Shown piece by piece: positions 57,509 through 64,000 of a stretch of DNA of 64,000 nt; the first letter of the stretch is position 1; each line of letters begins with the position of its first letter. Source of the DNA: Schistosoma mansoni. Lineage: Eukaryota > Platyhelminthes > Trematoda > Strigeidida > Schistosomatidae. The notes beneath the pieces are model-generated. The model saw only the letters and a list, made by a program, of their open reading frames with translations. It was not told where the DNA came from and did no database searches. A program made the translations under genes and the position numbers. The stretch lies in contig NC_031496.1 of assembly GCF_000237925.1 (NCBI RefSeq), positions 3,576,650 to 3,640,649 on the forward strand, read 5' to 3'.

Positions 57509-57772
57509 GACGAGACTATAATTTATGGACGAAACAATCACGTATAAGATAACAGGTATCGGATTTTGGCACAAAATTCATTCATCCATTTGGATAAATA
57601 GAGTTTTGGCATTATAACTGATGTCAGTTCATAACCTTAATCATCAACTGTGAATCATAATTCTGATTCCTCACACTGGTTTATAATCTTTATTCGGTTC
57701 TAGTTATTAGGTGGACACTTTCAAGGTCACTTTAGCGTCGCTCAAAGGTTTTCCATAAACTGTAGTCTCGAC
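57509..57772 (+). mobile_element. Merlin-like MITE, 264 bp, with 8-bp TSD
   Basis: Flanked by CATCGTTT (57501-57508) and CATCATTT (57773-57780), one mismatch. The ends GACGAGACTATAATTTATGG and, inward, GTCGAGACTACAGTTTATGG are inverted repeats. Confidence 0.82.
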
Positions 57773-57824
57773 CATCATTTTAAAAAAATATAATTTTATT
57801 CTTAGTTTAAACAGATAAACCAGA

Positions 57825-58660
57825 AGTGTAAAGATGGATAGTGTCTAGCAGTGGAATCCAAGACTATTTGGAACTCGTTAGCTGGATGTACCTGCATCTC
57901 AGAGTTAATGTTTACTCCAGAACTCGAACACAGTACCATTCGCATCATACGCCATCACGTTATCTACTTAGCTACTGAGTCCTAATAGTCACTTGCTTAT
58001 GCCATGGAATGAAGTTTGAATTCACTTGGTATTGTTTTAGTTGAATCTTCCCATTGATCTTTAGGACTGTAATTGATAAGTGACTATTTTATTATCATAA
58101 CCATATTACGTAATACATATTACTATGCATATTTTAAACTAGAAACTACTTAAATTTACTTAGTATTGTTTGTTTGAATCTTCTCATTGATGTTTAGGAC
58201 TACAATTGGTCATTCTCTTATTGGCATATGTACATACTGTGCGTATTGCTTTGATATAGACTTAATTTAAAAGCATTGTAAGCAAAGATGGATAGTGGAT
58301 AGCAGTGGAATCCAGTTTGACGAGCGTTTCGTCATATTTAGGACTCGTCAGCTGGATGTACACCTGCATCTCAGAGTATACACATATGGCCAATAAGAAA
58401 CTGATCATTTGCAGTTCTAAACCAAACAATATCAAGTGAATTTAAACTTCACCCCATTGCACAAGCAAGTGACTATCAGGACTCAATAGCTAGGTAGATA
58501 ACGCGATGGCATTTGAAGCGTAAGTTAAAGGGTCCGAGTTCCAGAGTGAATATGAATTCTAATATGCAGGTTCACTCAGCTGACGAGTTTCAAATAAGAC
58601 GAAACTTGCGTCTAGCTGAATTTCACTGCTAGCCAGTATCTATCTTTGCTTACAAACTAC
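57825..58660. mobile_element. Sm-alpha-type SINE cluster with inverted pair
   Basis: A minus copy at 57830-58085, a second minus copy at 58150-58378, and a + copy at 58379-58655 joined head-on at CTCAGAGTA|TACACATATG. The hammerheads keep CTGACGAG and CGAAAC, but the cleavage strands read GTCAAACTGG and GTCTAGCTGA. Confidence 0.8.
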
Positions 58661-59108
58661 TTAATCCATAAATTATATGAAAACCATTCAATATAATATA
58701 TCAAATCATCATCTCATAGAAACATGATAATACCTAAATATGGAACTTATTAAGTTTTCCTTTTAAAAAAAAGGAGAGAAAAAACTTCAGTTACGTGTGT
58801 AAATGTATAAAAAAAAAACTTATTTGACAAATGATTTATGTGTCATATAGTTAAACATTAAAAAGAATTTTAAAATCAACTGTCACTTTACTATTATGAT
58901 TATTATTCTTGAGATGGATACCATTAATGCAAAAGTCTATACATCCTTACTTACTAACTACATACAATGTCTCCAAGGTTTTAAAATTTTTTTTTTCTAA
59001 ATGAAGCGGATACATATTCATCTTCATGTAAAACTAAACAAAATACATGATTATTATTTGTTGTTGTTGTTGTTGTTAACTGCCTAAATTTTGATCGGTA
59101 CCGCCACC

Positions 59109-59140
<32 letters not shown>

Positions 59141-59440
59141 CAGAACCAGAACCACCACCCCCATCCCCACCGTCATCATTAAAAAAATATGATGGATTTT
59201 AAAATGATATAAAATATGACGCCAGTAACTTATCATGTTTATGACAGGAGAAAAAAAATCTTTTTCTCAGAAAAAAAAAAACAAAAAAAAGACGTTCAAC
59301 ATGATCTTTTTTAGCATTTAAATGATTATTTCATTAGTACAGACATATTACGTATTTATATATTAAGAAATATATTGTTTTTTTTTTACAGTTTTACTGT
59401 TTATCTTAGATTTTCTCTGATGTATAAACAATTGATTTTT
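58660..59440. repeat. AT-rich intergenic stretch with microsatellites
   Basis: (GTT)n at 59069-59088, (CCA)n/(CTA)n at 59102-59145, A-runs near 58765, 58810 and 59265-59290. No gene. Confidence 0.65.
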
Positions 59441-59565
59441 ATGGTTAGCACTCTTTTGTAGCGGTTAGTTTCCTAGGGGATAGGGTCACTAACCAACCCC
59501 ATACCCAACACTGTTCCTTTACTCGCGCTTAAGACCGGCAGTAACTCTAGAAGAGGTACAGGAAA
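59440..59565 (-). mobile_element. RTE head-plus-tail mini-element, diverged
   Basis: Minus strand: GTACCTCTTCTAGAG...TGGTTAGTGACCCTATCCCC...GTGCTAACCATAAAAATC. It abuts an RTE 3' fragment in the opposite orientation, so it may be either an independent insertion or an inverted 5' end of that copy. Confidence 0.68.
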
Positions 59566-60262
59566 GCATCGCCTACCTACAATTGAAGAACATATGTAAC
59601 TCAAACCAACTGTTTGCAAGCCATCATCAAAGTGAGAATCTTCATTATGAATGTCAAGTTAGTTCTACTATATGGAGCTGTAAATTGGAGAACCACTACA
59701 GTCATCATCAAAAATGCACAAGTATTTACAAACAATTTTCTACACAAGATACTGAATGTTCATTGACTGGATACCATCAACAATAGAATACTGTGAGAGA
59801 GAACAAATGAACAAACGCAGTCCTACTATACAGAGCTGAAAAGTGTAGAACTACTACAACTATCATGAAGAAGGTACATGTATTTCTAAACAATTGTCTA
59901 CGCAACATACTGAATCTCTGTTGACCAGATATCATCAATAATAGCGTTTTGTGAGCGAAGACAAACCGGCTTCCATCTGAATAGGAAATTAGTAAAAGAC
60001 GTTGTAATGGATAAGGCATACATTAGGGAAATCCTTAAAATGCATCACAAGGCAAACGTTAATTTTGAATCTTGAAGAAAGCGGAAAAGAAGAAGGCCAA
60101 AGAATACATCACACCGGGAAATAGTGGCAGATATGAGAAGGATGAATGTTAACCAGAAAGAACTGGAAAATATTGCTTTGGACAGGGTTGGATGGAGAGT
60201 GCTGGTGAGCGACCCACGCTCCTCCACGAGGGATATAACAGGCATAAGTAAGTAGGTAATAA
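59566..60262 (+). mobile_element. SR2-like RTE 3' fragment with internal duplication
   Basis: CCTACCTACAATTGAAGAACAT... matches the [10 protein letters not shown] region, and the VLLYGAE region occurs twice (59655-59710 and 59820-59860). It ends ...GGCATAAGTAAGTAGG. Inactive. Confidence 0.8.
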
Positions 60263-60264
60263 AC

Positions 60265-61010
60265 AATTGATAGAGATTTGATCTCAAAGATTTGAATATC
60301 TACAGGGACAATATATTCATTGGTAACTTTGATTTGATTGAAATGAATAAAGGATGTTATGTTGGTGAATATGATTCGTTTGTCATCTTTTTAAATTTCA
60401 ATATCCTTAATCTTTTACAAGAAGTTTAATAGTGATCAGATAAATTCATCGAACATTCTAATGTACTTGAAATCTCCCTTGATAGACTGTTTATTGAAGT
60501 TTCAGAAAGTGATACAATTGAACATAGTGAGACATTCGGTTTGTTTAGTTATTGTATGCCATAGAATGAAGGGAGAGCTAGTTCATGGGATCACGGTTTT
60601 CTTTTTTATTCATAATTACTGTGATATATCTATTTTCTGTTAGAATTATGACACTATCTTCTCTATTTCTGAGCTGTTTAGGCCGCCTTTTTACTTGTAT
60701 GAGCAATCGGATGTGATTTTTCTACCGTTGAATTAGCGATACTTCTGCTTGCTTTTTTATTTTAAAGACTTTCTTTGTTTAATCCAGATGTTGTGAGTAA
60801 TCACTAAAGTAGAAAATAAACTTAATGTAGGAAGCAATTTCCTACAGGCGCAACTGTAAGCTATTCTTTAGACTGTCGAGTGCAGAGTCTCGGTTTCACC
60901 AAAGTCAGAACAAGTAAGCTATTTGGCCTAATAAACTTTATCTGTTCCTAAAACGTAAATTAACAACGTTAGTATACAAATAAACAGTACAGTCTATTAC
61001 ATAGGGAAAA
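60265..61010. other. Intergenic, no recognised feature
   Basis: No convincing ORF or repeat seen. Confidence 0.45.
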
Positions 61011-61012
61011 CT

Positions 61013-61235
61013 TACTTACGCCTGTTACCATTTGTGGAGGAGCATAGGCCGCCCACTAGCATTCTCCATTCAACTCTCTCCTGGGCAATCCTTTCCAGTT
61101 GTTATTCATCCTTTTCATATCTGCTTATATTTCCAGGCGTAATGTATTCTTTGACCTTTCTCTTTTCCGCTTCCCTTCCGGATTTCAAGTTAGTGATTGC
61201 CTAGTGATGAACATTGGTGATTTCCTTAATGTAGG
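61013..61235 (-). mobile_element. RTE 3'-end fragment
   Basis: CTTACTTACGCCTGTTACC...GAGCATAGGCCGCC and the adjoining ~180 bp match the RTE 3' end on the minus strand. The stretch 61240-61620 is without feature. Confidence 0.82.
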
Positions 61236-61639
61236 AGAGACAAAAACGACATACCGAACAGTAACTGGAGAATAGGAAAAATGAGTCAACAAGGCGAATA
61301 TTGTTTGAGAATGAACATAAAATTGTGATTAGTGGATAAACAAGACATAGTCATACGAGGTCAAAGAAAGTTGGTATGATGGTGAGCGTTTCACCGTATC
61401 ATTGGTGTGTTCCTTTATTGATCTCACTTTACAATTAACAATGTCAGTTTCACGGGAATAACTTATGTCTATTATGTTGTAGCATCTTAAAGGAAAAAAT
61501 TTCAAGCATCACAGTTAAAATGAGTTGAGATGATGATACAGAACTTTGTAATCCAAACAAGTTTAACATAGGTATCTGAGTCAATAGGATCAATTACCAA
61601 ATCCTTGATTATATAAAATTACTAAAAATCTCCACAAAA

Positions 61640-62030
61640 ACCTCTTCTAATAATGATCATATGCTCACTAGTGACTGGCTTTAAGAGGTATTTCATGGAG
61701 TTCTAGTGAGAAGCAGTGACCAGTGGAGTTCAACCAGGTCTGTTGTGAGATAGTAACTCACTGAAGACAATGATGAATGGTTTGCTCAATTTCGTGGATT
61801 GGTTGAAGTTAGACATCAATAACGTTGGATGCCGACCGGCTCAGTGGTCTAGTGGTTAAGCGCTCGAGCGTGAGACTGATAGGTCCTGGGTTCGAATCTC
61901 GTGAGGCGGGATCAAGGATGTTCACTGCTGAGGAGTCGCACAATAAGACGAAACGACCGTCCAGTGCTTCCAGGTTCTCCATGATGGTCTAGCTTCAAGT
62001 GACTCATGATTTCAACCATATGAAATCCTT
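61640..62030 (+). mobile_element. SINE B, most complete copy
   Basis: The leader from CTCACTAGTGACTGGC, through GTTGAAGTTAGACATC, tRNA-like region with A box CTCAGTGGTCTAGTGG and B box GGGTTCGAATCTC, hammerhead, and 3' body to TGACTCATGATTTCAACC. A short 3'-end-like piece (CTCCACAAAAACC) lies just before it. Confidence 0.87.
61923..61966 (+). ncRNA. Hammerhead ribozyme in SINE B
   Basis: CACTG/CAGTG, CTGAGGAG, stem II GTC/GAC with an enlarged loop, CGAAAC, ACC loop region and GTC site. Core intact, stem II weakened. Confidence 0.72.
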
Positions 62031-62699
62031 GATTAATTTAATGAGTTTCATTCTGATGCCAATGTGGGTAGCTTTTTTCCAACTTTGGTTCTCAAGAAAA
62101 ACGAGTCAATTTAATCACTTTTCTTTCAATGTAATTGTACAAAGTTAACCAGAATGTTTGATGGTTTAAGCTTCCTTATTCTATTAGTGATATCGTTGTT
62201 TCAAAACTGTTATAGAATCCAAAGATGATTACATTTTACATGCCACATCTATTTCTCTAATGAATAGTTTAAGCGTTTTATTATGTGAACTACTATCGTT
62301 ATTGGACTCAGAAGTTCATACTAGAATCTTAAGTAAGAAATAACAGAACCCCAATCTAACACTGGAAGATATAACTAACAAATGCCAATGTATTGTGAAT
62401 ATCAAAAACGGCACCAAAATGATTGAATATCTAATTTCTAGTGTCTCTAATCATATACCTGGTATCATGACCAATGCTACATTTCATTAAAGGAAGAATT
62501 CTCACTTTCATCATATTATTAATTCTCATGTCTTAAAAATGCTTTGAAAAGAATTTCTTGGTTAAATTATGCGTCTACTATTCAAGGCGGTTTACTTGAA
62601 TATCTGGGCTACTCATTCCTGTCATCTAGATATTTCAACAAATTATCTGTTTCCTTGTTTGTTTCAACACATCATTATGCCTAATAGTCTCATAACCTA

Positions 62700-62960
62700 T
62701 CCAGGTAAGTTTGTGAAAAGTTCACAACCTTTCGCTTACACGTTAGGAAAGAGTCCAGAGACGTTGTATTTGCTGGCAATCTACATCGAAAAGAATATAC
62801 ATTGTTCAGATGTCGATTCCTGAACTGTTAACATCTAAATGACGACCGCTCAATATTTATCATCAGGATCGACCAAGAAGTAAGAAATACAAACTTCTTG
62901 AAATACTTCGTGCTGGCAATTCTATGTTGTACCAAAAATATAATATTGAATAAAGCTTAT
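62700..62960 (+). repeat. Dispersed repeat N, + copy
   Basis: Reverse complement of part of 36150-36500. An 84-codon ORF (62569-62823) overlaps it but shows no domain. 62040-62690 holds nothing else recognised. Confidence 0.62.
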
Positions 62961-63099
62961 AATAATAGTAATAATTCTGATTCACATTGTTCTCTGAAAC
63001 CTAAAACTAGTTTTTGGAATTCTGAGGCATTGAGTTTCTGTCTTTTCTTAACCATTCAATAATTCCAAATGCCTAAAATGTGGAACAACTGACCGCAGA

Positions 63100-63905
63100 G
63101 AAGTATTTCAGTGGTATGAGTATTGCAGAGATATATGAGTAATAAAAGTGATAAACTTACACAACCCGAGTACACACAAACAATATTAAAGCTATGTGTT
63201 ACAGGTTGAAAGAGTATTCGCGATCTTATCATGGCTCCAGAGACCGACTATTATGGAAGCCACATGGATGAGTTCCTCTACCTTATATATTATGATTTTA
63301 GAACATTTGAACATCTTTCCAACCTTGACAAATTTTTGGACCATATAAAAGAAGTGTATCCACTTTTGTTATATCCCCCGGTGAATTACGAATGGTAACT
63401 TTTAGGTCTATTTATGGATCAATGTAATATGCCTATTTCCTATTGTACAATTATTACGTAACTGAACTATTCATATTCGTATTTCTCCTATCATTAGCTT
63501 TATTTTGACCTTTGACTTATTATCATACGATTCTTGAGTTATAATCAGTTTATTGATTACTTTGGTTTGTATAAAACCCAATGTGTTTGTAAATAATGAT
63601 TCATATTACCGAGGCTGTTATTTGTGTTCTGGACTCAACTGGCTGGGCTAGGCAGATAGGAAGGACCGAATAGCACTCAAGACTGCTCGTACGATTTCAA
63701 GTATCATTTGCGTCCGATCAATAAATTCGCTCCTTCTCTAATTGCACGTTCATATATATTAAGAGGGCATACGTTATAACAACTTTAATTCTTTGATTTT
63801 GTATATTATATTTTTACTCTATGCTGACTGTTTACTGGTTGACTAATATTTCTCAAGGTCACTTAAGATTCTTTCAAAGGTCGTCCTTAAGTTATAGTCT
63901 CGCCC
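63100..63905 (-). mobile_element. Merlin-like element split by a solo LTR
   Basis: The right end TTATAGTCTCGCCC is the inverted-repeat terminus. The minus strand follows 13337-13690 (GACGACCTTTGAAAGAATC, CAGTAAACAGTCAGCATAGAG, TGGTCCAAAAATTTGTC, GGAGCCATGATAAG). The left limit is unclear. The LTR at 63367-63781 interrupts it. Confidence 0.8.
63367..63781 (+). mobile_element. Solo LTR with perfect 5-bp TSD, nested in Merlin-like element
   Basis: Flanked by ACTTT (63362-63366, 63782-63786). The termini TGTTATATCCC...ACGTTATAACA match the LTR at 14543. No internal region. Confidence 0.9.
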
Positions 63906-64000
63906 ATTTATCCTCTAACAGACGAAGTAAAGAATCGATCGGATATCCTGGGTTAAATCATCAGAAGCATCAAATGTATTGGTAAGTTTGATACTCTAAA

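Noticed and set aside
62569-62823. 84-codon ORF with a CAG|GTAAGT donor-like site inside
   Set aside because: Overlaps dispersed repeat N and has no recognised domain or matching acceptor.

Overview
The window is AT-rich eukaryotic DNA with two multi-exon genes set in long introns packed with transposable elements. The repeats identify it as a blood fluke, genus Schistosoma: Sm-alpha-type tRNA-related SINEs that carry hammerhead ribozymes, an SR2-like RTE retrotransposon with a (CTTA)n/(TAAG)n tail, and Merlin-like DNA elements. An African-clade species is likely, but the species is not resolved by eye.

Gene 1 (positions <1 to 14490, + strand) is the C-terminal ~870 residues of PIG-O, the ethanolamine-phosphate transferase that adds the bridging phosphoethanolamine to the third mannose of the GPI anchor. 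Six exons (743-1003, 4644-4968, 7022-8121, 9952-10283, 11041-11426, 14284-14490) join with matching phases and give metal-site motifs followed by a polytopic membrane domain. The N-terminus lies upstream of the window. Its introns hold decayed LINE pieces, SINEs, an unidentified antisense ORF headed by a 74-nt fold-back, and a DNA transposon inserted inside an Sm-alpha copy. The first 255 bases are a near-identical inverted copy of its GDHG-exon region.

Positions 14491-38701 are intergenic. They hold solo LTRs of two families, several ~525-bp non-autonomous retroelements with an AAAT-type tail, SR2-like RTE copies (one nearly complete), many SINEs and a degenerate tRNA-Thr(AGU).

Gene 2 (38702-51378, + strand) is an ETS transcription factor of the ELF/E74 type. 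Four phase-compatible exons (38702-38819, 40432-41301, 48598-49048, 51111-51378) encode 568 residues with the ETS domain near residues 418-504.

Positions 51379-64000 are again intergenic, with RTE copies, SINEs, Merlin-like elements and a solo LTR nested in a DNA element. The two genes have no evident functional link. The most unusual content is in the repeats: at least three SINE families carrying hammerhead ribozymes, 131-bp elements made only of the RTE 5' head plus the RTE tail (exact target-site duplications), head-to-head fold-back SINEs, and several nested insertions with readable target-site duplications.
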